Shown: positions 52,717-61,509 of the stretch, one piece after another
Numbering within the stretch: the stretch's first letter is position 1
How the letters are laid out: each line of letters starts with the position of its first letter
Source of the DNA: Actinomyces sp. HMSC035G02
GTDB lineage: Bacteria > Actinomycetota > Actinomycetes > Actinomycetales > Actinomycetaceae
Assembly: GCA_001838165.1 (NCBI GenBank)
Contig: KV835882.1
Location: 1,014 to 65,013, forward strand
Direction: 5' to 3'
Length of the DNA: 64,000 bases
Notes under the pieces: model-generated
Databases searched by the model: none
What the model was told of the DNA's origin: nothing
Seen by the model: the letters and a program-made list of their open reading frames with translations, nothing else
Position numbers and translations under genes: made by a program

Positions 52717-53067
52717 ATGGCTGGTGATCTTGTCATCGAAGAAGGGGACCTCGAAGTCCTGCGTGACCGCACGAGAGATCTGTCCGGCAGACTGCAGTCG
52801 GTGACCGTCGCGACGGCGGGCGACTACATTTCCTCCGGGGTTGGCGGGAGCCCCCTCGCAGGACAGGGACGCAGCGCCGGCGAGACGATCGACGAGGCGG
52901 TCATCGCACTGACGCGTGACCTGGACGATTTCTCCCAGTCCGTGAACGACTCGATCAACGCCTACAACGCAACCGAAAACAAAGCGACGGTGAGCTTCCA
53001 GCACACTGACCACGGCGGCCCGGCGATGACGATGGATGACCTGCGACGCATGATGGAGGAACAGTAA
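52717..53067 (+). CDS. Small helical protein, WXG100/ESAT-6-like partner
   Basis: A 116-aa acidic protein, mostly helical with a central Gly/Ser-rich turn (SSGVGGSPLAGQG) and a long second helix (IDEAVIALTRDLDDFSQSVNDSINAYN). The size and hairpin form resemble the small partners of type VII secretion substrates, but no WXG motif is present. AAGGAG precedes the ATG. Its stop overlaps the start of the DUF1023 hydrolase by 1 bp (TAATG). A chaperone or co-secreted partner role is inferred. Confidence 0.6.
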   Translation: MAGDLVIEEGDLEVLRDRTRDLSGRLQSVTVATAGDYISSGVGGSPLAGQGRSAGETIDEAVIALTRDLDDFSQSVNDSINAYNATENKATVSFQHTDHGGPAMTMDDLRRMMEEQ

Positions 53068-54749
53068 TGGCAACCTGGGCGGACATTCAGAGCTGGGAGC
53101 TCAGCCACGTGGAGGAGGCCGAGGACCTCATTGAGGCCGAGGTGCGCGAGGCGCGTGAGATCATCGCCGACCTCGAGCACGCCGCGAACGACATCCGATC
53201 TCAGGGCGAGGCACCTGACCGTATGCGCCAGCGGCTCACCGAGATCCAGGACAAGCTGGACTCGCGCCTCAACGAACTCACCGAATACGCGCTGGCGACC
53301 GCGGAGCTGCACGGGTACGTGAGTCGGGTTGTGGCAAAGCGGAAGTCTGCATGGGAGGTCGCGGCGGAGATCGGTGCTGAGATCTATGAATCTGGCAGGG
53401 TTCTTGCGGATCTGCCTTCTGGGCCCGAATACCCTGCGGTGCTGGGCAAGTATGAGGAGATACGTTGCTCTATCTCTGATGCGATTGCGATTGCGACCGA
53501 GGCGGAGGATTCCGTTGGACCCCGATATAAGGCTCTGGCTGACGGGCAGTACGCTATGTCCGAGGGACGCCACTCGGCGTCTGCGGGCTTGGCCGACGAC
53601 GCCGACCCCTCGTGGAGTCCCGAGGAGGTCTCCGTGTGGTGGGCGCTCCTGTCGGAGACCGAGCGCGAGGCGCTTATCAACAAGGATCCCGAAAAGTACG
53701 GCAATCTCAACGGTATCGACATGGCGTCGCGAGTAAAGGCGAATGAGCTTGCGTTGAATGGGTACTTCGACGCCGCGGGAAATCGTATTCCGGGACTACT
53801 TGAGAAAGCACAGAAGGAGTACGACGAAGCGAAAGCTGCATATGAGAAGGATAGGGATGCATTCTGGGGTAACCCGTATAGAGTTGATGCAAGCCTTGAA
53901 CGCTATCGCAATGCTGAAAATAAACTGAATGATCTCAAAGCCGTCAAAGAAGCCCTTGGTGGTAATTCAGATATCTCACTTGTTGCTCTTGAGTTTGGTG
54001 AACGTGGAGAAAACGTGCGTGCGGCGCTCGCTATTGGAGATGTCGATAACGCAAAGCATGTAACGACCTTCGTTCCGGGTATGACCACGTCTTGTCGTAA
54101 GAGTACTGACCTCAACTTGAGGTACGCGCGTAACTTGATCGACGCAGCGGAGCACGCGGGCGGTGCAGAAAAAGGAAGTGTCGCAGCGGTCGCGTGGATG
54201 GGGTACGAAGCGCCGCCGGGTCCAGAGACAGGGGACCTGTCTGTCGCGTCTCCAGGCAAGGCACAGGCCGGAGCTGAGAAGCTGAACGGCTTCCTGACAG
54301 GAATCCACTCGTGGCGCTCAGAGCGGGGAATGGATGTGCACCAAACTCCGGTCACGCATTCCTATGGGTCCCTGACGGGCGGCTTCGCGATGCGTGATAT
54401 TGGAGAGGGCGTCGTCGATGACTTCGTGTACACGGGTTCCCCGGGCTCAGCGGTGAATTCTGTCGGGACGCTGGGGGTAGACCCCGAACACACGTGGGTA
54501 TCGGCGATTCCGCTACACGACGAGGTGCAGGGGATGGGGCTCGATGGTTACTTCGGTCGCGACCCCAAGGAGCTCGAGGGAATCGGGCACCTCTCGGGTG
54601 ACGCGACCGGGGGAGACGGATACAACTCAGATCCAAACGCCGGCAAATATGCGAATCACTCCGCGTATTTCTATAAGGCGAAAGATGGCCAGCATAACAA
54701 CTCTCTTGACGACATCGGTGAGGTCATAGCGGATAAGAAGGGGCGGTAA
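53067..54749 (+). CDS. DUF1023 alpha/beta hydrolase with helical N terminus
   Basis: A 560-aa protein. The first 290 residues are helical and coiled-coil rich, with a W-x-x-L motif pair (EEVSVWWALLSETEREALINKDPEKYGNLNGI near 200) typical of actinobacterial DUF1023 proteins. The hydrolase domain has KHVTTFVPGMTT, VAWMGYEAPP, THSYGSLTG (Ser432), a GSPG strand and NAGKYANHSAYF with the catalytic His. The central part (about 53700-54200) is clearly more AT-rich than the ends. It is probably exported with its small partner; the substrate is unknown. Confidence 0.75.
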   Translation: MATWADIQSWELSHVEEAEDLIEAEVREAREIIADLEHAANDIRSQGEAPDRMRQRLTEIQDKLDSRLNELTEYALATAELHGYVSRVVAKRKSAWEVAAEIGAEIYESGRVLADLPSGPEYPAVLGKYEEIRCSISDAIAIATEAEDSVGPRYKALADGQYAMSEGRHSASAGLADDADPSWSPEEVSVWWALLSETEREALINKDPEKYGNLNGIDMASRVKANELALNGYFDAAGNRIPGLLEKAQKEYDEAKAAYEKDRDAFWGNPYRVDASLERYRNAENKLNDLKAVKEALGGNSDISLVALEFGERGENVRAALAIGDVDNAKHVTTFVPGMTTSCRKSTDLNLRYARNLIDAAEHAGGAEKGSVAAVAWMGYEAPPGPETGDLSVASPGKAQAGAEKLNGFLTGIHSWRSERGMDVHQTPVTHSYGSLTGGFAMRDIGEGVVDDFVYTGSPGSAVNSVGTLGVDPEHTWVSAIPLHDEVQGMGLDGYFGRDPKELEGIGHLSGDATGGDGYNSDPNAGKYANHSAYFYKAKDGQHNNSLDDIGEVIADKKGR

Positions 54750-55435
54750 TGAGTCGGAAACGGCTGGTCATGCTACTGGGCGCCGCCTGCGCTTCGTTGC
54801 TTTTGTCGGCGTGTATTCCGAGCCTGCCGGATGATGCTGAACTGTATTTTGGTCGCAGCAGTGGGAGTATCCCGATCTCCGAGGGGCAGACGACGGAGGT
54901 TCACATCAGGGATACCCTGCCCCGGTATCTGGGCATCATCGAGGAGGTCGTCGTCGAGTCCGGTGGCGTGCTAGGAGTCAGTGGCAAGAATCGAGTTGAC
55001 GGTTGCGCAACGACGGACACGACCGACATGGAAATCCAGTGGATGACGATGTATATTCCTGCGATCGATTATGAGGATTTGCGTCGGATAGTTGTCGAGG
55101 GGGCGCAGCGTAACGGCTTCGGATATTCGTGGGATCCGGTACGCAGAGATAAACTCAACCTTCGCACGGTTACTGTCGGGGATGGCTACGGGAATAGTCT
55201 GAGTTTCTATCACCACGAGGCTCTGGACCGCGTTATCATTGATTTGTATTCGGGGTGTATGTTCCCGTCCCAACCTCTCGATCCGGACACCCCGCGGTGG
55301 TCATATCCGCTGCCTAGCCTTGAAGAAATGTTTCCGAATCTGACAATCGTGCAGGCCTTTGACGATAATGGTGACGAGAATCCTGAGTTGCGTCCGCAGT
55401 CGGGGGGGCAGTCCGGAGCGCAGTCGGGGGAATGA
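54749..55435 (+). CDS. Lipoprotein 1 downstream of the DUF1023 gene
   Basis: A 228-aa protein with a lipoprotein signal (LLLSAC, Cys22). The mature domain is a mixed alpha/beta fold of about 180 residues with two conserved-looking cysteines (DGCATT and YSGCMF). The tail is low-complexity (PQSGGQSGAQSGE), shared with the next gene. It starts 1 bp into the preceding stop (TAATG), so it is co-translated. Base composition is more AT-rich than surrounding housekeeping genes. An immunity or surface partner role is possible but unsupported by motifs. Confidence 0.6.
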   Translation: MSRKRLVMLLGAACASLLLSACIPSLPDDAELYFGRSSGSIPISEGQTTEVHIRDTLPRYLGIIEEVVVESGGVLGVSGKNRVDGCATTDTTDMEIQWMTMYIPAIDYEDLRRIVVEGAQRNGFGYSWDPVRRDKLNLRTVTVGDGYGNSLSFYHHEALDRVIIDLYSGCMFPSQPLDPDTPRWSYPLPSLEEMFPNLTIVQAFDDNGDENPELRPQSGGQSGAQSGE

Positions 55436-56112
55436 ACATGGCAAAGAAATGGACCCCGGCACGCGTGGGTGCGTGGTGCGTCGTGGTGGTGGCCGTGTTG
55501 GGTGGGTGTCATGCAGCCAAGTCACGCGATGCTGAGTTCGTTCCCTTTCCTCAGCGTGTGAGCATTGAAGAGTACACGAGCCGTCAGCTGCTGGAGACAT
55601 CGAGTATGGCTGTGCAGGTGGCCGCCGAGACCGGTGGTGAGCTGACGGTGATGGGCCTGCCGTACGTACAGGTGTGTGGCAGTGGTGATACCCAGGGGTA
55701 TCGGGTGGTTGGTTACACCACGGTGGCTCCGTCGATGTCCTTTGAAGGGCTTGAGAAACTGGTGACAGAAAACAAGCCCGATTGGGCGGTGGCCGTGCAG
55801 GTTGATGAGGAATTCGGCAGGGATGGCACTCGGGGTATTCAGCTGATCGACAACTATGGTGGCCTTGCTGAGTTCAAGTTTTCGGAGGACTCTATCGCCG
55901 TGAGGTCGCGCTCCGCGTGTTTGCCGACGGATAAGCCCCTGGATGATCCGGGTCAGTTCGTTCTGCCGTCGGTGGAGGAGGCGTTCCCGGGCGTGCACGT
56001 GACGGTCAGTGACAACACGGATCCGAACCTGCACCCGGTCCCCACGCTCACCCCGGGCGCTCACGTCACCCCCCAGTCCGGCGCCCAGAGCGGCGCCCAG
56101 TCGGGCTCGTAA
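55432..56112 (+). CDS. Lipoprotein 2, paralogue of lipoprotein 1
   Basis: A 226-aa protein with lipobox VLGGC and a fold outline like lipoprotein 1: an early VQVCGSGDTQG cysteine loop, a late RSACLP cysteine and the same SGAQSGAQSGS ending. The ATG at 55432 overlaps the previous stop (ATGA); ATG 55438 is an alternative start. Paralogous lipoproteins stacked behind a candidate secreted hydrolase resemble arrays of immunity genes. That parallel is inferred. Confidence 0.6.
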   Translation: MNMAKKWTPARVGAWCVVVVAVLGGCHAAKSRDAEFVPFPQRVSIEEYTSRQLLETSSMAVQVAAETGGELTVMGLPYVQVCGSGDTQGYRVVGYTTVAPSMSFEGLEKLVTENKPDWAVAVQVDEEFGRDGTRGIQLIDNYGGLAEFKFSEDSIAVRSRSACLPTDKPLDDPGQFVLPSVEEAFPGVHVTVSDNTDPNLHPVPTLTPGAHVTPQSGAQSGAQSGS

Positions 56113-56152
56113 CCCCGCCCCGGCCTCGTCGATACAAGGCAGAAACGGGAAA

Positions 56153-56188
56153 GGCGGCGAGGCGCGGACCAACCGCGCACCCGCCGCC
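56153..56188. terminator. Hairpin between lipoprotein 2 and purB
   Basis: GGCGGC 56153 and GCGCGG pair with CCGCGC and GCCGCC 56183-56188 around a short AACC-type loop. It lies between convergent genes. Confidence 0.5.
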
Positions 56189-56202
56189 CCAGCCGATAGG
56201 GC

Positions 56203-57660
56203 TCAGGCCTCCCAGCGTGCCAGGCGCTCGGACATGCCGATGTAGGTCGCGGGGGTCAGCGCGAGGAGGCGCTCCTCCACCTCGGCCGGAAGGCCCAGGC
56301 CCGCGATGAACTCACGCATGTCGCGCTCACCCACCTCGTGACCGCGCGTCAGCTCCTTGAGGCGCTCGTACGGGTTCGCCATGCCGGTCGCACCCGCGAT
56401 CGCGGCGGCGCGCATCGCCTGCTGGACGGCCTCGCCGAGTACCGCCCAATTCGCATCCAGATCGCGGGCCATACGAGCCGCGTTGATCTCGATGCCATCC
56501 AGGCCGCGCACCAGGTTGTCGTAGGCCAGCACCGCGTGACCGAACGCGACGCCCACGTTGCGCTGCGTCGTCGAATCCGTCAGGTCGCGCTGCATGCGGC
56601 TGGTCACCAGCGTCGAGCCCAGGGAATCCAGCAGCGCGTTTGACACCTCCAGGTTCGCCTCCGCGTTCTCGAAGCGGATCGGGTTGACCTTGTGCGGCAT
56701 CGTCGACGAGCCCGTCGAGCCCTGCGCCGCCAGGTTCTGGTGGAAGTAATCCATCGAAATGTACGTCCACGCGTCCGTCGCCAGGTTGTGGGCGATGCGG
56801 CCCGCGCGCGCCACGTCCGCATACAGCTCTGCCTGCCAGTCGTGCGACTCGATCTGCGTGGTCAGCGGGTTCCACGTCAGGCCCAGGCCCTCCACGAAGG
56901 AGCGCGCCAGCGTCGGCCAATCCGCGCCCGGCACCGACACGACGTGCGCTGCCCACGTGCCCGTCGCGCCGTTGATCTTGCCCAGGTACTCCGTGGCCTC
57001 GACGCGCTTGATCTGGCGCGACAGACGGTGCGCGAACACAGCCATCTCCTTGCCGACCGTTACGGGGGTCGCCGGCTGGCCGTGCGTGTGCGCCAGCATC
57101 GGGACGGCCGCCCCGGCCTCGGCGAGGCCGCGCAGGCGATCCAGGAGCGCGCGGATCGCGGGCAGCCACACCTGCTCGGTCGCGGCCTTGATGGTCAGCG
57201 CGTACGCCAGGTTGTTGATGTCCTCGGAGGTGCAGAAGATGTGGACGACCTCGCGCAGGGACGGCAGATTCGTGCCCTCACCCAGCTTGTCGGAGGCCGC
57301 CTCGAGGTATTCGCCGATCAGGTACTCGACGGCCTTGACGTCGTGGCGGGTAACGGCCTCGAACTCGCCCAGGCGCTTGATGTGGTCGGCGCCGAAGTCG
57401 CGCGTCAGGGCGCGCAGGTAGTCGCGCTCGGCGTCGGTCAGCGTGGGCGCGCCCGGCAGGACCGAGTTGTCGAGCAGGAAAATCAGCCACTCGATCTCGA
57501 CGTGCACGCGCGCGCGGTTCAGACCCGCCTCGGACAGGTAGTTCGCCAGGGGCGCGGCCACTGCGCGGTAGCGGCCGTCCAGCGGGCTGAGCGGTTCACC
57601 CCCGCCCGCCAGGTCCGAATAGCCGTGGGCAGTGGAGAACAGTGTCATCGTGTCGCTCAT
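56203..57660 (-). CDS. purB: Adenylosuccinate lyase
   Basis: A 485-aa fumarase/aspartase-superfamily enzyme that cleaves SAICAR and adenylosuccinate in purine synthesis. LSPLDGRYR opens the mature family match, HTHGQPATPVTVGKEMAVF holds the catalytic-loop His, and the signature GSSTMPHKVNPIRFENAEAN is intact (about 290-310). This is the longer branch that begins LSPLDGRY, as in Escherichia coli. Start 57660 (MSDTMTL) or 57648 (MTLFS) are both possible. The gene is embedded between two hydrolase cassettes. Confidence 0.95.
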   Translation of the reverse strand: MSDTMTLFSTAHGYSDLAGGGEPLSPLDGRYRAVAAPLANYLSEAGLNRARVHVEIEWLIFLLDNSVLPGAPTLTDAERDYLRALTRDFGADHIKRLGEFEAVTRHDVKAVEYLIGEYLEAASDKLGEGTNLPSLREVVHIFCTSEDINNLAYALTIKAATEQVWLPAIRALLDRLRGLAEAGAAVPMLAHTHGQPATPVTVGKEMAVFAHRLSRQIKRVEATEYLGKINGATGTWAAHVVSVPGADWPTLARSFVEGLGLTWNPLTTQIESHDWQAELYADVARAGRIAHNLATDAWTYISMDYFHQNLAAQGSTGSSTMPHKVNPIRFENAEANLEVSNALLDSLGSTLVTSRMQRDLTDSTTQRNVGVAFGHAVLAYDNLVRGLDGIEINAARMARDLDANWAVLGEAVQQAMRAAAIAGATGMANPYERLKELTRGHEVGERDMREFIAGLGLPAEVEERLLALTPATYIGMSERLARWEA

Positions 57661-57778
57661 ACCCCTATCTTCCCAGAACGAGGGGCCATCGGGACGCAGA
57701 GTCCGCTCGGCGGTTCGTGGCGTGGGTAACGTACGAGGCCTGGGCCGGGCGGGTGGGCGCGTGACGTCCCCGGGCGTG

Positions 57779-57817
57779 TCGTCCACAGGGGTGGGTTGCG
57801 TCGGGCGCTTATCCACA
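57779..57817 (+). promoter_or_regulatory. Two DnaA-box-like words
   Basis: TCGTCCACA (57779-57787) and a perfect TTATCCACA (57809-57817) lie 30 bp apart between purB and the small WXG-like gene. Confidence 0.35.
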
Positions 57818-57903
57818 GGTTGCATCGGGCGGCTGGTAGCGGGGGAGCGGGCGGGCGTAACGTGCGAGGACAAGCAACGCTTCTTCCAGCGACGGGAGAC
57901 ACC

Positions 57904-58209
57904 ATGATCCTCGATCCGACCAGCCCAGGCCTGTCCCTCCACGCCGCCCAAGGCCTCGTCGACGGTCTGCGCGGGGTGCTCGCTGGCGCGACATGCCCGC
58001 AGTGGACGGGAGTGGGAGGCGACTCCTACCGGGCGCGCTGCGGCGAGGTTGTCGCCGGCGCTCAGGCAGTCCTCGACCAGATCCAGCAGGCCCTCGACCT
58101 CGTCCCAGCCTTTGACGCGGAGCGGACGCAGGGCCTCGCGCGCAGCCTCGCCGAGTCCGCCGAATCAGCCGTACTTCATCCCGAACTCGTCATGCTGGGA
58201 GCGTGGTGA
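57904..58209 (+). CDS. Small WXG100-like protein
   Basis: A 101-aa protein with a helix-turn-helix outline and WTGVGGDSYRARCGEVVAGAQAVLDQI. W-x-G-x-x-(x)-(x)-Y is the W-x-G turn of ESAT-6/WXG100-type proteins with a following hydrophobic helix. GGGAGA lies 5 nt before the ATG. It overlaps the next hydrolase gene, repeating the small-protein-plus-hydrolase layout at 52717-54749. Confidence 0.65.
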   Translation: MILDPTSPGLSLHAAQGLVDGLRGVLAGATCPQWTGVGGDSYRARCGEVVAGAQAVLDQIQQALDLVPAFDAERTQGLARSLAESAESAVLHPELVMLGAW

Positions 58210-59894
58210 CCGTGGCTTTCGATCCGAACCGACACGTGTCCGTGTCCTCGGGCTCCTTCAGCGTGGACGTCAACGAGCTGTGCGCCATGCATACCCTCGT
58301 CACGTACGAAGAGAACCTCTCGATCGGACCCGCGCGCCTCGCGCTCAACGCTGCCCTCGCCGAGGCAGACCTGGCCTCGATCTTCGCCCCGGAGACAGCG
58401 GCCGGCCTTATAGGCGCGATCAGCGCCGCCCTGAGCGCCCTCGACGCCCTTGAGTCCAGCGTCGACGACCTGAGATGGAAGATACAGGACGCGGCCCTCA
58501 CCTACGCGGACGCGGAGGCCGGCGCTTCCCTGTGGGAGGCCGTACCCGGCAGCCCGTTGGGGACGCAGCTCAGTTGGCGAAGTCTCGGAGCGTTCGCCCT
58601 CTTCCCAGGCGGCGCGCTGGCCACCGGTGGCGTGGCGCTCTACCACGGGGCCCAGGATGCGTCGGTGCGCGCGGGGGTCCCCTGGCTGCCCGCGGTTCTC
58701 ATGCCCGGTCTGTCAGCGCTGGTCGCGGAGAAAGACCTGCGGAACACCGCGATCGACGGCGTCTCCTTCGCTCTGCATGGGGACGAAGAGTCCGGGGCAT
58801 TGTTCCAGCGTGACCTCGGCAGGTTCGCCCTCGACGTGAATTCCATGCCCGCGTTCCGAGGCGTCGCGCAGTCACTGGCCGGGCAGGGGGTGAGCCAGGA
58901 CCTGAACTCGACCTCGACACAGCCCGCGTCCGGTATCGCCGCGCTCGCTGCGCCCTGGGTGGCCGCCCTGTATAACCGCTTTGGTTGCGGGCACGGAGCC
59001 AGCTACGGGGTCGCTGTGCGGGGAACGGACGGGAAAGCGCGCGTCCATCACAGTGAGGCCGCCGCACACATCCCGTCCGGCACCCTCGACGCACGCACCC
59101 AGTCCGCGCTCGCGGCCATGCCCGACGCGGCACCCGACACCCACTACGAGGGCGTCGCCACCAGTGCCGACACCATCGAGCACATCGTCGACATGCACGG
59201 GGGCGATGCTGACAACGGAGAGATCGCCATCGAGGAACACGTGACTGTGGGGGAGGATGGCACGACGACCCGCTCGTGGACCGTCGACATCCGAGGCACC
59301 CAATCGTTTGCCATCGGGCAGTCGGGCCCTCAGGACATGACGACCAACCTGCAGGGCGTGGCGGGAATGGCCTCGGATCAGCTCGACGCGATCATGGAAG
59401 CCATGGAGGCGGCCGGCATCCCGCCCGAGGAAGCCGTCGAGTTTGCCGGCCACTCGCAGGGCGGCATCATGGCGGCTCAACTGGCCGCCGACCCCGCCGT
59501 GCGCGCACGCTACAACGTCGTCTCCGTCGTTACCGCCGGCTCGCCCACGGCGACGGTTGCACCCAGCGACGTGCCCGTCCTCTCCTACGAAAACTCGGGC
59601 GACATCGTTCCCGGTCTGGACGGGAACGCGACCCGCGGGGACAACGTGACGACCGTCAGGTTCCACGACTACGAGGCCGCGGCTCACCCCGAAGATCCGG
59701 TTCCCTCCTCGCACAGCGCGCCGCTGTACGTGGATGAAATCAGAAGCACCCTGGACGCCGCCCGGGCCTCGTCCGATCCGGGCCTGAGCGCCCTGGCGGC
59801 CGCCGAGGCCCGCCGCACCCAGGCGCTCGGCCTCACCCAGGACACGCAGACCACCATCCACCACTATCAAACGAGGCGCATCACCCAGGGGTAA
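58206..59894 (+). CDS. Alpha/beta-hydrolase-fold protein (GHSQGG type) with helical N terminus
   Basis: A 562-aa protein. The N-terminal 130 residues are helical (ARLALNAALAEADLASIFAPETAAGLIGAISAALSALDALESS). A glycine-rich hydrophobic segment (FALFPGGALATGGVALYHGA) follows. The catalytic region has VEFAGHSQGGIMAAQLAADPAV (Ser417), VTAGSPTATV, YENSGDIVPGLDGN with the acid and SSHSAPLYVDEI with the His. It resembles the protein at 50459 in this half. GTG 58206 overlaps the preceding stop, and GTG 58203 is an alternative. An exported lipase-like effector is a reasonable but untested idea. Confidence 0.7.
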   Translation: MTVAFDPNRHVSVSSGSFSVDVNELCAMHTLVTYEENLSIGPARLALNAALAEADLASIFAPETAAGLIGAISAALSALDALESSVDDLRWKIQDAALTYADAEAGASLWEAVPGSPLGTQLSWRSLGAFALFPGGALATGGVALYHGAQDASVRAGVPWLPAVLMPGLSALVAEKDLRNTAIDGVSFALHGDEESGALFQRDLGRFALDVNSMPAFRGVAQSLAGQGVSQDLNSTSTQPASGIAALAAPWVAALYNRFGCGHGASYGVAVRGTDGKARVHHSEAAAHIPSGTLDARTQSALAAMPDAAPDTHYEGVATSADTIEHIVDMHGGDADNGEIAIEEHVTVGEDGTTTRSWTVDIRGTQSFAIGQSGPQDMTTNLQGVAGMASDQLDAIMEAMEAAGIPPEEAVEFAGHSQGGIMAAQLAADPAVRARYNVVSVVTAGSPTATVAPSDVPVLSYENSGDIVPGLDGNATRGDNVTTVRFHDYEAAAHPEDPVPSSHSAPLYVDEIRSTLDAARASSDPGLSALAAAEARRTQALGLTQDTQTTIHHYQTRRITQG

Positions 59895-59924
59895 TGCGCC
59901 TCGACGGAGAGGGGAACCAATACG

Positions 59925-60311
59925 TCAGTCCCGCTTGTCCTTCTTATCCCGCAGGATGCCCGAGACGATCGAGGACACCACGGAGGTGATAACCGCGCCG
60001 AACAGGCAGGACCAGAAGCCGCCCGTCGTCATGGGGAACCCGAGCGACGTGGACAGCCACCCCGTCAGCGCGAACAGCGCAGAGTTCGTCACCAGGGCAA
60101 ACAGGCCGAAGGTCAGGAGGTACAGGGGGAACGCCAGAGTCGTCACCACAGGCTTGATGATCGAGTTCACCGCCGTGAACACCAGGGCGACGGCCGCCAG
60201 AACGATGACGGTTTGCGAGGTCGACGACGACTCGATCGAGATCGACGAGACCACGCGGGTCGTCACCCACAGGCCGGCCATCGTGGCCAATAAACGAGCA
60301 ATAAAGTCCAT
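59925..60311 (-). CDS. YvlD/phage-holin-4 family membrane protein
   Basis: A 128-aa protein with four membrane helices. VLAAVALVFTAVNSIIKPVVTTLAFPLYLLTFGLFALVTNSALFALTGWLS is the core of PF04020 (YvlD, phage holin family 4 superfamily 2). The family is chromosomal in many Gram-positives and linked to envelope stress rather than phage lysis. Start 60311 has GGAG and an AAGAAT -10-like box close by. It is divergent from hisC. Confidence 0.85.
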   Translation of the reverse strand: MDFIARLLATMAGLWVTTRVVSSISIESSSTSQTVIVLAAVALVFTAVNSIIKPVVTTLAFPLYLLTFGLFALVTNSALFALTGWLSTSLGFPMTTGGFWSCLFGAVITSVVSSIVSGILRDKKDKRD

Positions 60312-60376
60312 TTCTCCATTCTTGCGCAGTGGGATGATGCTTGCACGGTCCAAGTCCATGGGATAGGACTACACAC

Positions 60377-61441
60377 ATGACCAACCTGCGCATCCGTCCC
60401 GCCGTCGCCTCCCTGCCTCGCTACGTCCCCAGCAAGGCCGCGCCCGACGCCGTCAAAATCTCCTCCAACGAGATGCCGACGCCGCCCAGCCCCGCGGTGC
60501 TCGAAGCGATCGCCCGCGAACTCGAGACGATCAACCGCTACCCCGACCTGACGGCTGCGCCCCTGCGCGAGGCCCTCGCCCAACGCTTCGGCGTCGGCGC
60601 CGACCAGGTGTGTGTGGGCACCGGTTCCTCTGCGATCCTCGTCGCGGCGCTGTCCGCTGTCTGCCAGCCCGGCAGCCAGGTCGTCTTCCCCTGGCGCTCC
60701 TTCGAGTCCTACCCGATCGCCGTTCCTTCCGTGGGCGGCGACCCCGTGCCGGTCGAGCTCCTCCCGGATGGCACCCACGACCTCGACGCCATGCGCGCCG
60801 CGATCACGCCCGACACCGTCGCCGTCATCGTCTGCTCTCCCAACAACCCGACCGGCCCCGCCCTCACCTACGAGGAGATCGCCGGCTTCGTCGCCGACAT
60901 CCCCGACGACGTCATGATCATCGTCGACGAGGCCTACATCGACTTCGCGACCAAGCCCGGCGTGCGTACCGCGGTCCCCCTCATCGAGGAGTACCCCAAC
61001 GTCATCGTCATGCGCACCTTCTCCAAGGCTCACGCCCTGGCCGGCGTGCGCGTCGGCTACGCCATCGGCGATCCCGAGGTGATCGGCGCGATCCAGGCCC
61101 TCCTCGTCCCCTTTGGTGTCAACTCACTCGCCCTGGCCGCTGCCCTCGCCTCCCTGAAGGACGCCGAGGGCGTGCAGCGCGCGGTCTCCGAGATCATCGC
61201 CGAGCGCGAGCGCATTATTCCGGCCCTGCGCGACCTCGGCTACGACATCCCAGACAGCCAGTCAAACTTCTACCTGATCCGAGGCGATGTCTACGGCCTC
61301 GTCGAGGCATGCGCGCGCGTCGGCCTCATCGTGCGCCCCTTCCGCGTGGGCGTGCGCGTCTCGGTCGGCTCGCGCGAGCAGAACGACCGCTTCCTCGCGG
61401 TGGCCGCCGAATTTGCGCGCACCGAGGGGATCGGCGCGTAG
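60377..61441 (+). CDS. hisC: Histidinol-phosphate / aromatic aminotransferase
   Basis: A 354-aa PLP enzyme of fold type I. SSNEMPTPPSPAVLEAIARELETINRYPD opens the HisC family match. GTGSSAILVAAL binds the cofactor phosphate, SPNNPTGPALTYEEI and IIVDEAYIDFA follow, and the Schiff-base Lys lies in MRTFSKAHALAGVRVGYAIG. HisC and the aromatic aminotransferase Pat/HisC2 are hard to separate by eye; no his genes are adjacent, which leans towards HisC2/Pat. ATG 60377 follows TAGGAC at leaderless spacing. Confidence 0.85.
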   Translation: MTNLRIRPAVASLPRYVPSKAAPDAVKISSNEMPTPPSPAVLEAIARELETINRYPDLTAAPLREALAQRFGVGADQVCVGTGSSAILVAALSAVCQPGSQVVFPWRSFESYPIAVPSVGGDPVPVELLPDGTHDLDAMRAAITPDTVAVIVCSPNNPTGPALTYEEIAGFVADIPDDVMIIVDEAYIDFATKPGVRTAVPLIEEYPNVIVMRTFSKAHALAGVRVGYAIGDPEVIGAIQALLVPFGVNSLALAAALASLKDAEGVQRAVSEIIAERERIIPALRDLGYDIPDSQSNFYLIRGDVYGLVEACARVGLIVRPFRVGVRVSVGSREQNDRFLAVAAEFARTEGIGA

Positions 61442-61509
61442 AGGGCCGTACGCGAATGGGCGCGCCCGACACAGCGGACGCGCCCATACACCCACCTAGG
61501 TGGAGCGGC

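Noticed and set aside
59925..60311. Prophage holin
   Set aside because: The YvlD family is a normal chromosomal membrane protein and no other phage gene is present.
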